Below, one piece after another: positions 18,740-26,455 of a stretch of DNA of 44,152 nucleotides. This stretch comes from an uncultured Bacteroidales bacterium. GTDB taxonomy: Bacteria > Bacteroidota > Bacteroidia > Bacteroidales > UBA932. The number at the start of each line of letters is the position of its first letter. The stretch's first letter is position 1. The DNA lies in NCBI GenBank assembly GCA_900318355.1, contig ONKE01000057.1, positions 1 to 44,152 of the forward strand, given 5' to 3'. The notes under the pieces are model-generated. The model ran no database searches, was not told the origin of the DNA, and worked only from the letters and a program-made list of their open reading frames with translations. The translations under genes were made by a program, and so were the position numbers.

Positions 18740-19695
18740 TTGATCACAATCGTATTGGTATTCAAATCATACAGATAGTCGAAATCGCAGGACAGCCTCA
18801 GCACGTCCAGCGCATGCTCGATGCCGTCGCTTATCCGGACCTTGCCACGGGTGATATCCAGAACGGGCAGGTCTTTCCTTTCAATGATGATGGTCACATT
18901 GAAGGCCTGCTCGAACTTCCGCATCAACGCGTCGAAGCCAAGCCCCGTCAGGTCGATCATCCCTTCCACCCAGACGGTCATTTCGGCAGGGTCTTCCACG
19001 GTACGCACCGCCAGTTGCCCGTCCGTTCCGAGATAGACCTGTTCGTTCGGGCTCAGGATAATGGTTCCTTCCGCTCCGCGAGACGGGGTAACGGCGACGG
19101 ACCCACGGATCAACGTCGTCGAGAATTCCGAATAATCCTCGTTCACGTTCATTATAAACTTGGTACCGAGCACCTTGACGTCGGCCGCGAACGTCTTTAT
19201 CCGGAAGGGTCTCTTCGCATCCGGAGCGACATCGAGAAGGATTTCGCCATGCGACAGGCTTATCGTCCTGTCCTTTTTCCGGAACACCTTGGGGACTTCC
19301 ACCCTGGACTGGGAGTTCATCCAAATCGACGTGCCGTCTTCAAGGACCAGTTTCATGCTCTTCCCGGCCGGCATCTCATAGACCTGGCTCTGGGCGTATA
19401 TCCGGTCCAGGGTGCGTTTCCGGGCAATATTTCCGACGACAAGGGCAAGCGCCACGGCAGCGGCAACGGCCATACCCCACCGGAAGCCGGCACCGCTGCG
19501 GGGCATCTTCCGGGCCGCCTGACGTCCCGTAAATGTCTCGGAATACAGCGCGATTCCGTTGAAAATCCGGTGGGCGTCTTCGTATTCCGCCTGACGCCGG
19601 CCGTCCGTATCTTCCCGGAGCCACTGCTCGATCTCAGCGATTTCCTTGTCTGAGGCTTCTCCTGCGAAGTATCTCAGCAATTTTGACTTTTCCAT
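18736..19695 (-). CDS. FecR family anti-sigma factor
   Basis: A 319-residue inner-membrane anti-sigma factor, start at ATG 19695. The frame extends upstream, but MEKSKLLRYFAGEASDKEI is the usual N-terminus and the longer version would read through the sigma gene. The cytoplasmic N-terminus (1-70) binds sigma. A single transmembrane helix spans about 73-91 (WGMAVAAAVALALVVG). The periplasmic FecR domain follows (LEDGTSIWMNSQSRVEVP, AKRPFRIKTFAADVKVLGTK). The C-terminal secretin/STN-like region is predicted to meet the SusC STN domain. It is first in the operon and divergent from its sigma gene. Confidence 0.93.
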   Translation of the reverse strand: MEKSKLLRYFAGEASDKEIAEIEQWLREDTDGRRQAEYEDAHRIFNGIALYSETFTGRQAARKMPRSGAGFRWGMAVAAAVALALVVGNIARKRTLDRIYAQSQVYEMPAGKSMKLVLEDGTSIWMNSQSRVEVPKVFRKKDRTISLSHGEILLDVAPDAKRPFRIKTFAADVKVLGTKFIMNVNEDYSEFSTTLIRGSVAVTPSRGAEGTIILSPNEQVYLGTDGQLAVRTVEDPAEMTVWVEGMIDLTGLGFDALMRKFEQAFNVTIIIERKDLPVLDITRGKVRISDGIEHALDVLRLSCDFDYLYDLNTNTIVIK

Positions 19696-19800
19696 AATTT
19701 CTGCATTCTGAATAAAAGACACATTTCCAAGCGGAATGGGCCCCTTTGGAAATGAAGATTTTTTTATATCTTTGCGGCCATGGAAGCAAAGGATATACAG
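19696..19800. promoter_or_regulatory. Divergent sigma/anti-sigma control region
   Basis: On the plus strand, TTTG (19745-19748), an 18-base spacer and TATCTTTG (19767-19774) form a housekeeping-type promoter for the sigma gene. On the minus strand toward fecR no TAnnTTTG element is visible. Instead an inverted repeat TTTCCAA (19724-19730) / TTGGAAA (19746-19752) surrounds a GGGCCC core (19738-19743). This repeat could be an ECF-sigma recognition or operator site for the fecR operon; that is inference. Confidence 0.55.
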
Positions 19801-20331
19801 ATGTCCGGTTTTACCGAACTGTTCCTCAGATACAGGGACAAGTATATCGCTTTGGCCAATTCCTACATCCACGACCTTCCCGTCTCGGAAGACATTGTCG
19901 TAGACGCGTTTACAAAATTCTGGGCATCACGGGAAACGCTTCAGCTCACCTCGTCGCCGGAAGCATACATCCTGGCCATGGTGCGCAACGCCAGCCTGAA
20001 CCACCTTCGCGACAAAGCCATCCACGACAAAGCCAAGAAGACCATCCTCGCCGACCTTGAAGCCCTCCAGTCCGACGACCTGCAGTGGCTTTTCGGAGAA
20101 GACGTGGAACGCATCTTCCGGAATTTCCTTGACACCCTGCCGGAAGATAGCCGCAACATCTTCCAGGCCAGTCGTTTCGACGACCTGACCTATAAGCAGA
20201 TTGCCGAAAAATACGGTATAACCCAGCGGAAAGTCAAAAGGGAAATCTCCAAAGTCCTCCACGCCATCCGGATCGCCCTGAAAGACTACCTCCCCGCCCT
20301 TGTCGTCATCTACCCCGGTCTGATGAACTGA
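19801..20331 (+). CDS. ECF RNA polymerase sigma factor (Bacteroidetes expansion family)
   Basis: An extracytoplasmic-function sigma factor of the Bacteroidetes family that pairs with FecR and SusC. Region 2 is around residues 1-70 (TELFLRYRDKYIALANSYI, VSEDIVVDAFTKFWASRE, SPEAYILAMVRNASLNHLRD). Region 4 is around 110-160, with helix-turn-helix LTYKQIAEKYGITQRKVKRE. I prefer the start at 19801 (176 residues, MSGFTELF) because the -7 element at 19767-19774 lies only 5 bases before the alternative ATG at 19780 (183 residues). In other genes here the -7 element ends 19-41 bases before the ATG. It is divergent from fecR rather than in the usual co-directional order, and is predicted to activate the fecR-susC-susD operon. 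Confidence 0.9.
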   Translation: MSGFTELFLRYRDKYIALANSYIHDLPVSEDIVVDAFTKFWASRETLQLTSSPEAYILAMVRNASLNHLRDKAIHDKAKKTILADLEALQSDDLQWLFGEDVERIFRNFLDTLPEDSRNIFQASRFDDLTYKQIAEKYGITQRKVKREISKVLHAIRIALKDYLPALVVIYPGLMN

Positions 20332-20396
20332 CGCGAGAAAATGACAGCGGAAGATGCCGGGAGGAGCCGGGGCTGAAAAAGAAGCGACATTTGTTA

Positions 20397-20427
20397 TTGA
20401 CGGTACGGAAAAATATTCGTAGCTTTG
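20397..20427 (+). promoter_or_regulatory. Promoter for the ATPase-sirtuin unit
   Basis: TTG (20397-20399), a 20-base spacer and TAGCTTTG (20420-20427) match the Bacteroidetes consensus and end 21 bases before the ATG at 20449. A short palindrome AACATCAATGTT (20430-20441) lies between promoter and start. Confidence 0.6.
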
Positions 20428-20448
20428 TAACATCAATGTTATCAAGCC

Positions 20449-21600
20449 ATGGATAGTCCGTTCATTTACGACAGATACGTCACCGGAAAGAACTTCATCG
20501 GCCGGCGGGGAGACTGCACCGTTCTCGGCAACCTCATCATGCAGGGCGAACACGTCGTCTTCATGGAGCCGCCGAAAACCGGCGTGATGTCGCTCATCCA
20601 GCAGACGCTGTTCAACCTCCGGATGGCCGCAAATGCCTTCGTCGTGGGGCAGTTTTCCTTGTTGAACGTGCGCGACCTGGCGGGGTTCCTGACCCGGATG
20701 GGAGGCACCGTCCTGCGCACCGTCGCGTCGACCCCGGGCGAATATGCCGACCTTATCGCCACGCATCTCAGCGGGACGCATTTTGTCTTCGACCAGAAAA
20801 ATTATTCCGACAACGACCAGATAGTGTCGCTCAACTGGGATCCAGACGACGAAGACATCATGGCGATGCTCCGGCTCCCCTACCGGATTGCCCGGGCGAG
20901 CGGCCAGCAGATTTTCCTAATCATCGACGAGTTCCAGAATCTGGAATTCACCGGCGAGGGCGACAGGGTCTACAAGGCCCTGGAGAAGGTGATGGGCGAA
21001 ATCCGCGGCGACAACCGGCCCGGATGCTCGTTCATCCTGTGCGGCTCGCGGGTCAATGCCATGAAGGACATCTTCCAGCACAGGCGCTTCTTCTACCGCA
21101 TGGCCGAGCACCTGCCGCTGTCGACGGTGGACGAGAAGGAAATCATAGAATATGTGGTGCGAGGCTTCCTCTCCAGCGGCAAAGTCGTTGAACGCGAGCT
21201 GCTTCTGGGGATGTGCCGCCTCTTCCGCAACAACCTCTGGTACATAGCCCATTTCACGGCGATATGCGACTCCCTGTCGAAAGGCTACATCATCGAGGCC
21301 ACGCTCATGGAGGCACTCGGCAACCTCATCTCCATACATGAGCCGCGTTTCGCCTCGACGATGAACTCGCTGACCACCTTCCAGGTCGGCCTGTTGCGCG
21401 CCATACTCGACGGCCACACGCGATTCAGCGCCAGCGAAATAATCCAACGCTACGGCCTGAATTCCTCGGCCAACGTCAAACGCCTCAAGGATGCGCTGAT
21501 GAAAAAGGAAATCGTCACCTTCGACGAAAAAGACGAACCGACGCTGCTCGACCCCCTGTTCGAATACTGGGTAAGAAAATACTTCTTTGAAATGCAATAA
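20449..21600 (+). CDS. AAA/archaeal-ATPase-like protein with degenerate P-loop
   Basis: A 383-residue STAND/archaeal ATPase-like protein of the kind common in Bacteroidales genomes. It begins SPFIYDRYVTGKNFIGRR, the usual opening of the family. The Walker A position reads EPPKTGVMS (residues 40-48), where Val replaces the expected catalytic Lys of GK[ST]. Walker B is intact (IFLIIDEFQNL, ~155-165). CGSRVNAM may be the sensor-1 region. The C-terminus holds a winged-helix-like segment (FSASEIIQRYGLNSSANVKRL) and a DPLFEYWVRKYF end, typical of the family. Whether ATP is still bound is unclear. It is 3 bases upstream of the sirtuin, implying co-expression. Function unknown. Confidence 0.75.
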   Translation: MDSPFIYDRYVTGKNFIGRRGDCTVLGNLIMQGEHVVFMEPPKTGVMSLIQQTLFNLRMAANAFVVGQFSLLNVRDLAGFLTRMGGTVLRTVASTPGEYADLIATHLSGTHFVFDQKNYSDNDQIVSLNWDPDDEDIMAMLRLPYRIARASGQQIFLIIDEFQNLEFTGEGDRVYKALEKVMGEIRGDNRPGCSFILCGSRVNAMKDIFQHRRFFYRMAEHLPLSTVDEKEIIEYVVRGFLSSGKVVERELLLGMCRLFRNNLWYIAHFTAICDSLSKGYIIEATLMEALGNLISIHEPRFASTMNSLTTFQVGLLRAILDGHTRFSASEIIQRYGLNSSANVKRLKDALMKKEIVTFDEKDEPTLLDPLFEYWVRKYFFEMQ

Positions 21601-21603
21601 GCC

Positions 21604-22308
21604 ATGGCAAAAAGGAAAATAGCAGTCCTCACCGGCGCCGGAGTCAGCGCCGAGAGCGGCATCTCGACCTTCCGCGACAACGGCGGCCTCTGGGACAGAT
21701 TCGACCCGCAGGTCGTCGCCTCCATCCAGGGTTGGCATCAGGACAGGAAACTTCTCCTGGACTTCTACAACCTGCGCCGCGCCCAACTCGCCGACGTGGA
21801 GCCGAACGCCGCCCATAAAGCCATCGCAGCCCTGGAAGACGACTACGACGTGACGGTCATCACCCAGAACGTAGACAACCTCCACGAGAGGGCGGGCTCG
21901 ACCCGCATCATCCATCTTCATGGCGAGCTCACTAAAGTCCGCCCGGAGAGCGGCATCTACGACAGGACCTACTCCGAGGCCGAAGTCTTCGACATCGGCT
22001 ACGAGCCCGTCCATCTTGGCGACAAGGCTCCGAACGGCAGCCAGCTGCGCCCGCATATTGTCTGGTTCGGCGAAGCGGTCCCCAAAATCGAGCAGGCCAT
22101 CGACATCGTCAGCCGCGCCGACATCCTGCTTATCATCGGCACCTCGCTTAGCGTCTATCCCGCCGCCGGCCTCTACCGCTACGCCCCGCCGCAGGCCCCC
22201 ATCTACATCATCGACCCGCAGGACGTCCCCATCCACGACTCCCGCATCACCCACATCCGTAGCGTCGCCTCCGCCGGCATGGCCCGCTTTCGCGAGCTGA
22301 TAGGATAA
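21604..22308 (+). CDS. cobB: Sir2 family NAD-dependent protein deacylase (class III type)
   Basis: A 234-residue sirtuin that removes acyl groups from lysines using NAD+. Motifs are GAGVSAESGI (11-20), TQNVDNLHERAG (87-98) and HLHGE with the catalytic His106. FYNLRR (54-59) carries the Tyr55/Arg58 pair that defines class III enzymes such as E. coli CobB and human SIRT5, which bind succinyl or malonyl lysine. The region that normally holds the Zn-binding Cys-x-x-Cys pairs (about 108-150) has no cysteine, and the whole protein lacks Cys. GTSLSVYPAA is the usual nucleotide-binding segment. It follows the ATPase by 3 bases. Confidence 0.93.
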   Translation: MAKRKIAVLTGAGVSAESGISTFRDNGGLWDRFDPQVVASIQGWHQDRKLLLDFYNLRRAQLADVEPNAAHKAIAALEDDYDVTVITQNVDNLHERAGSTRIIHLHGELTKVRPESGIYDRTYSEAEVFDIGYEPVHLGDKAPNGSQLRPHIVWFGEAVPKIEQAIDIVSRADILLIIGTSLSVYPAAGLYRYAPPQAPIYIIDPQDVPIHDSRITHIRSVASAGMARFRELIG

Positions 22309-22325
22309 ATTCCTTCCCATTCCGC

Positions 22326-22355
22326 TTGCCAATCAAAAAAAACTTGCTATATTTG
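22326..22355 (+). promoter_or_regulatory. rpsU promoter
   Basis: TTG (22326-22328), a 19-base spacer and TATATTTG (22348-22355) match the Bacteroidetes promoter consensus. The -7 box ends 30 bases before the rpsU ATG. Confidence 0.75.
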
Positions 22356-22369
22356 CGGTCCCTAAGAAA

Positions 22370-22378
22370 AAGGAGGTG
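22370..22378 (+). promoter_or_regulatory. Full-length Shine-Dalgarno of rpsU
   Basis: AAGGAGGTG lies 7 bases before the rpsU ATG and is complementary to 9 consecutive bases of the canonical 16S rRNA 3' tail. Most genes in this window have no such site. It fixes the start at 22386 rather than the in-frame upstream ATG at 22326. In Bacteroidetes, bS21 is known to help sequester the anti-SD, so a strong SD on its own gene suggests autoregulation. Confidence 0.85.
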
Positions 22379-22385
22379 TAAAGCT

Positions 22386-22580
22386 ATGATCATCGTTCCC
22401 GTAAAGGAAGGCGAAAATATTGAGAGAGCTCTCAAACGCTTCAAGCGCAAGTTCGAAAAGACCGGTGCCGTCCGCGAGCTCCGTGCCCGCAAGACCTTCT
22501 CCAAACCCTCCGAGAAGAACCGCATCAAGATGCAGAAGGCCATCTACGTTCAGCATCTCCAGCTTCAGGACGAGCAGTAA
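22386..22580 (+). CDS. rpsU: 30S ribosomal protein S21
   Basis: Small-subunit protein bS21, 64 residues, basic, with the family N-terminus MIIVPVKEGENIERALKRF and the KRKFEKTGAVRELRARK segment. The ATG at 22386 follows an exceptionally strong Shine-Dalgarno and is the right length for Bacteroidetes S21, so the longer frame beginning at 22326 is rejected. It is monocistronic, with its own promoter upstream and an intrinsic terminator downstream. In this phylum bS21 sits beside the 16S 3' tail and limits anti-SD access, giving it a likely role in its own control. Confidence 0.97.
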   Translation: MIIVPVKEGENIERALKRFKRKFEKTGAVRELRARKTFSKPSEKNRIKMQKAIYVQHLQLQDEQ

Positions 22581-22601
22581 GGCTTGCTCCTTTCCTACAG
22601 G

Positions 22602-22629
22602 GACGTCAAGAAATTGACGTCTTTTTTTT
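22602..22629 (+). terminator. rpsU intrinsic terminator
   Basis: GACGTCAA (22602-22609), loop GAAA, TTGACGTC (22614-22621) form a perfect 8 bp stem followed by eight T. It begins 22 bases after the rpsU stop. Confidence 0.92.
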
Positions 22630-22663
22630 ATTCCCCGCGCTGGTCGAAAGCAAATTTATTTCT

Positions 22664-22671
22664 TATCTTTG
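22664..22671 (+). promoter_or_regulatory. Probable -7 box of the AsmA-like gene
   Basis: TATCTTTG, 22 bases before the ATG at 22694. No convincing TTTG is seen at the expected -33 spacing, so the promoter would be one-sided. Confidence 0.5.
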
Positions 22672-22693
22672 TTGTTTGTCAAAGATACCGGAA

Positions 22694-25600
22694 ATGAAAC
22701 GTGGTTGGAAAATAGCTCTCGGGACCGTAGCGGGACTGTTCCTGCTCATCATGGTGGTGTTGCAGGCCGTCCTGTCGCCGTCTTTCCTTACGAAGATGGC
22801 CAACAAATACGCGCCGCGGTTCCTCGATGCCGACATAGCCTTCGGCCGCATCGACGCCGATGTTTTCCGCAGTTTTCCCCACCTCTCCCTGGAAGTTGAC
22901 GACTTCACCCTCACGTACCCCCACGACCGTTTTGCGGCATGGGATTCGGTCGGGATAGCAAGCCGGCTGCGCGAAAAAGGCCGCAGCCCCGAGGCCGACA
23001 CCCTCGCCTCCGCCAGGAGCCTGCGTGCGGCAGTCGACATCCTCCCGATGATCCGCGGCCGCTTCCGCATCCCGTCGGTCCGGCTCGACGGCGCCCGCAT
23101 CTTCGCCCACAAGTTCGACACCCTGGCCAACTGGCAGATTTTCGGCTCCTCCAAGGACGACGACACCACATCCTCCGGCATGCCGAAGGTAATCCTGAAG
23201 GAAATCGCCCTGACCGGCAAGCCCGTGGTGGTCTACACCGACCCGGCCGACACGCTTTTCGCCACGGTCCGGCTCAAAGAGCTGAATTTCAAAGGGAAAG
23301 TCGACCTCTCCGACATAATGGACCACCGTCTCGGGCTCGACGTCGACAGCCTGTTCGTTGCCGGGAGGCTTCCTGCCGACACCCTCGCCGCCGGGCTTGA
23401 CTATCTCCGTCTCCACCAGAAGCGCGAGTGGTACGACATCGACGCGTCAGCCAAGGCCTTCATCGCAATGCGCAGCCTCGGCAGGATGATGATCCCCCTC
23501 GGGCTGAAAGGCCGCGTAAGCCTTCCTGACGGCGATTTCAAGGCATATTCCTTCCGCGACCTCGACCTCAGGGCAGCCACCATCGGCCTGACCGGCGAAG
23601 GCGACGTGCGCATGGGCAGCGACAGCACCTACGTCCGTGCCGAACTCTCCGTCGACGACTGTCCCGTAGAGGAAACCCTGCGCTACTTCGCAAAGAACAT
23701 AATGCCCAAGGCCCTGCGGCTCAAAACCGACGCCCGGATAAGCCTTACCGCCCTTTGCGACGGCTGGTACAAGCCAGCCGACAAGTCCCTGCCCGAACTA
23801 GTCGCCGAGCTGGTAATCCCCTCCTCCTCAATAGCCTACGACGGATTCGACTACAAGGGAAGGCTGGCCGCCGACATTGGCGCGATGACCGACCGCCACG
23901 GCCGGCTGGACGTAAATGCCAACAAGATGGACGTACAGCTCGCAGGAGCCCACCTCTCCGGGACCGGCAGCATAGAAGACGTCCTGGGCGACGACCCGTT
24001 GATAGGGCTCGACATGAAGGCCAGCGCCTCGATGGACACCCTGACCGATTTCCTCCCCGACGGCATCTCGGCCAAAGGCGACCTCAAAGCAGCGCTCTCC
24101 GGCTATCTGCTCCTTTCCGACGCAAGCCTCTACAACTTCTCACGCGCCGACCTCGAAGGTTTCGTCCGGTCCGGCGGCATAACCATCGACGACGTCCGCG
24201 ACTCCCTCTTCGCATACCTCGGCAAGACCGACCTCAAGATAGGCAAGGCCGGGGAAGGGGCCCTGATCAATCCCGACAGGCTCGCCATCTCGGGCGCCAT
24301 CGACAGCCTCCACGCCACCTACGGCCCCAACATCTACGTCCATGGCCGCGGCATCGACATTCAGGCCGAAAACGCCGAAGGCCTTGACAGCGAAGAATTT
24401 GGCCAGGAGGTCCATCCCGTCGTGGCATCGCTCGGCATAAGGCGCCTGGCGCTGTTCGGCTCCGACTCGCTGTTTGTCGGCGCCCGCGGCAGCCGCAACC
24501 GCCTCAAACTCTCCCACCGTCCCGACGGCGACAAGACAACGCCCATCCTGGCCATGAGCAGCAACAACGGCCGCATCTTCGTCCGCCAGGGAGTCAACCG
24601 CATAGGCCTGCGCAAGGCCAGCGTGAGCGCATCGGCCGTAATGAACGGAATAGGCGAAAAGACCGCCAAACGCAAGCACGTGCTCGATTCCCTCCAGAGG
24701 GTTTATCCGGGAGTGGAACGCGATTCCCTATTCCGCCACGCTTTCAGAGCCCGCATGGCCGGGCGCGTCGTCCCCGACTATCTGAAGGAAAAAGACTTCA
24801 GGGACAGCGACATAGACATAAGCGTCAACTCCTCGCTCGCCCAATACATCCGTGACTGGACCCTCGGCGGCAGCCTCCAGATCGACAGCGGCAACGTGGT
24901 GACGCCGACCTATCCCATCCCAATCTCCCTCGCCGGCCTTGAAGGCCATTTCGACAACGACGCCATCCGCCTTAATTCCGCCAGGCTCAGGGCCGGGGCA
25001 TCGGATTTGTCGGCCCAGGGACGCATCTACGGCCTGCGCAGGGCACTTCTGGGCAGACGCGGGGTCATCGGCGCCAAACTCGACGTGAGGTCCGACCGCA
25101 TCGACGCCATGGAACTCATGAAGGCCTACAACGCCGGCGCCTCGTACAAGGAAAACGCCCGTCAGGCCCTTAACGAAACCATTTCCGACGAAGACTACGA
25201 GGCGATGGTCGCGGCCCAGGCCGACACCAACGCCCCCACGAAGCTCATGGTCATTCCGGCCAACCTCGACGCCACCCTCTCCCTCCAGGGTAACGAAATC
25301 GACTATTCCAACCTGATAGTCAATTGGTTCGCCTCCGACATCCACATCAAGCAGCGGACCCTCCAAATCACCAACACCGTGGCCACGTCCAACATGGGCG
25401 ACATCTATTTCGAGGGCTTCTACTCCTCGCGCACCAAGCAGGACATCAGCGCCGGCTTCGACCTCAACATGGCCGACATAACCGCCGACGAAGTGATAAC
25501 CCTCGCCCCGAAAGTCGACTCCCTGATACCAATGCTGAAGAATTTCAAAGGGAACCTCGACTGCGAAATGGCCGCCACCACCCAGCTCGACACCAACATG

Positions 25601-26452
25601 AACTTCATCACCCCCACCATCAACGGAGTCATGAAAATTGAGGGCAGCGACATGTCGATAGTCGAAGAGGGAGCCATCAAGAAAATCACCCGACTGCTGA
25701 TGTTCCGCGACCAGAATGTCGGACACATCGCCGACATCTCCGTCCAGGGCCTCATCAACAACAACATCCTGGAAGTCTTCCCCTTCGTCCTCAGCGTCGA
25801 CCGCTACACCCTGGCCATGAGCGGCCTGCAGAATTTCGACAAGAACTTCAACTACCACGTGTCGGTGCTCAAGTCGCCAATTCCCTTCCGTTTCGGCGTC
25901 GACCTGTTCGGCAGTTTCGATTCATGGAAATGGAAGCTCACCAAGGCCCGCTACAAAAACACCAACGTCCCCGTGTTCACCACGGCCCTGGACAACATGC
26001 AGGGCAACCTCGTAAGCTCCATCCACAACGTATTCTCAAGGGGTATCGACATGGTCATGCAGGACAATGCCGCCGGCAGCCAGTCGGTCCAGGCCTCCAA
26101 GGTCGCAGCCGGCTACAATGCCACCGCCCCGTCGGAGGATCTTGACGCCGCCTCGGCCCACCAGCTGGATTCTCTCCAGTATGCCTACGAACACCCTGAG
26201 CAAGTGCAGAGCTCGATCGACTCGCTGCTCAACGCCCGCATGGACGCGATGACGGCCGGTGCCGAGCTTCAGGATTCCGCCGCCGACCCTCAGGCCGAAC
26301 GCAAGGCACGTCAGGAGGCGGCAAAGATGGAGCGAGATGCCCGCAAAGCCGACGAAAAAGCATTCCGCGAATCTCTCAAGGGGCTTTCGTGCAAGGAAAA
26401 AGCCGCCGCCCGCAAAGAGCGCAAGGCGGCCCTTGCCGGCAATGAAGAATAA
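22694..26452 (+). CDS. Large AsmA-like inner-membrane/periplasmic protein
   Basis: A 1252-residue protein starting at ATG 22694; a TTG at 22676 is less likely. A single N-terminal membrane helix (WKIALGTVAGLFLLIMVVL, ~4-23) is followed by an AsmA-type N-terminus (NKYAPRFLDADIAFGRIDAD, FPHLSLEVDDFTLTYP). The rest is long and repetitive beta-rich sequence, with AsmA_2-like segments near the C-terminus (FDLNMADITADEVITLAPKV, NFKGNLDCEMAATTQLD, MKIEGSDMSIVEEGAIKKIT). AsmA-family proteins span the envelope and are linked to phospholipid transport to the outer membrane. The last ~70 residues are a highly charged Ala/Lys/Glu helix (QAERKARQEAAKMERDARKA), likely a coiled coil. It stands alone between two terminators. 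Confidence 0.88.
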   Translation: MKRGWKIALGTVAGLFLLIMVVLQAVLSPSFLTKMANKYAPRFLDADIAFGRIDADVFRSFPHLSLEVDDFTLTYPHDRFAAWDSVGIASRLREKGRSPEADTLASARSLRAAVDILPMIRGRFRIPSVRLDGARIFAHKFDTLANWQIFGSSKDDDTTSSGMPKVILKEIALTGKPVVVYTDPADTLFATVRLKELNFKGKVDLSDIMDHRLGLDVDSLFVAGRLPADTLAAGLDYLRLHQKREWYDIDASAKAFIAMRSLGRMMIPLGLKGRVSLPDGDFKAYSFRDLDLRAATIGLTGEGDVRMGSDSTYVRAELSVDDCPVEETLRYFAKNIMPKALRLKTDARISLTALCDGWYKPADKSLPELVAELVIPSSSIAYDGFDYKGRLAADIGAMTDRHGRLDVNANKMDVQLAGAHLSGTGSIEDVLGDDPLIGLDMKASASMDTLTDFLPDGISAKGDLKAALSGYLLLSDASLYNFSRADLEGFVRSGGITIDDVRDSLFAYLGKTDLKIGKAGEGALINPDRLAISGAIDSLHATYGPNIYVHGRGIDIQAENAEGLDSEEFGQEVHPVVASLGIRRLALFGSDSLFVGARGSRNRLKLSHRPDGDKTTPILAMSSNNGRIFVRQGVNRIGLRKASVSASAVMNGIGEKTAKRKHVLDSLQRVYPGVERDSLFRHAFRARMAGRVVPDYLKEKDFRDSDIDISVNSSLAQYIRDWTLGGSLQIDSGNVVTPTYPIPISLAGLEGHFDNDAIRLNSARLRAGASDLSAQGRIYGLRRALLGRRGVIGAKLDVRSDRIDAMELMKAYNAGASYKENARQALNETISDEDYEAMVAAQADTNAPTKLMVIPANLDATLSLQGNEIDYSNLIVNWFASDIHIKQRTLQITNTVATSNMGDIYFEGFYSSRTKQDISAGFDLNMADITADEVITLAPKVDSLIPMLKNFKGNLDCEMAATTQLDTNMNFITPTINGVMKIEGSDMSIVEEGAIKKITRLLMFRDQNVGHIADISVQGLINNNILEVFPFVLSVDRYTLAMSGLQNFDKNFNYHVSVLKSPIPFRFGVDLFGSFDSWKWKLTKARYKNTNVPVFTTALDNMQGNLVSSIHNVFSRGIDMVMQDNAAGSQSVQASKVAAGYNATAPSEDLDAASAHQLDSLQYAYEHPEQVQSSIDSLLNARMDAMTAGAELQDSAADPQAERKARQEAAKMERDARKADEKAFRESLKGLSCKEKAAARKERKAALAGNEE

Positions 26453-26455
26453 TTT

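Noticed and set aside
19695-19872. N-terminal extension of FecR
   Set aside because: It would read back through the divergent sigma gene start and add a sequence unlike any FecR N-terminus.
20449-22308. NAD-depleting antiphage defence system
   Set aside because: The sirtuin has full deacylase motifs and the ATPase belongs to a common Bacteroidales group; no nuclease, TIR or other defence gene is nearby. Kept only as a low-interest adjacency.
20917-22332. 471-residue open frame antisense to the ATPase and sirtuin
   Set aside because: It spans two well-supported sense genes and reflects codon bias only.
22326-22385. Upstream extension of rpsU by 20 residues
   Set aside because: It would start before the promoter -7 box and ignore the strong Shine-Dalgarno; S21 starts MIIVPVKEGE.
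24728-25858. 376-residue open frame antisense to the AsmA-like gene
   Set aside because: Composition is Gly/Val/Asp-rich shadow sequence with no domain or signal, and the sense gene is convincing.
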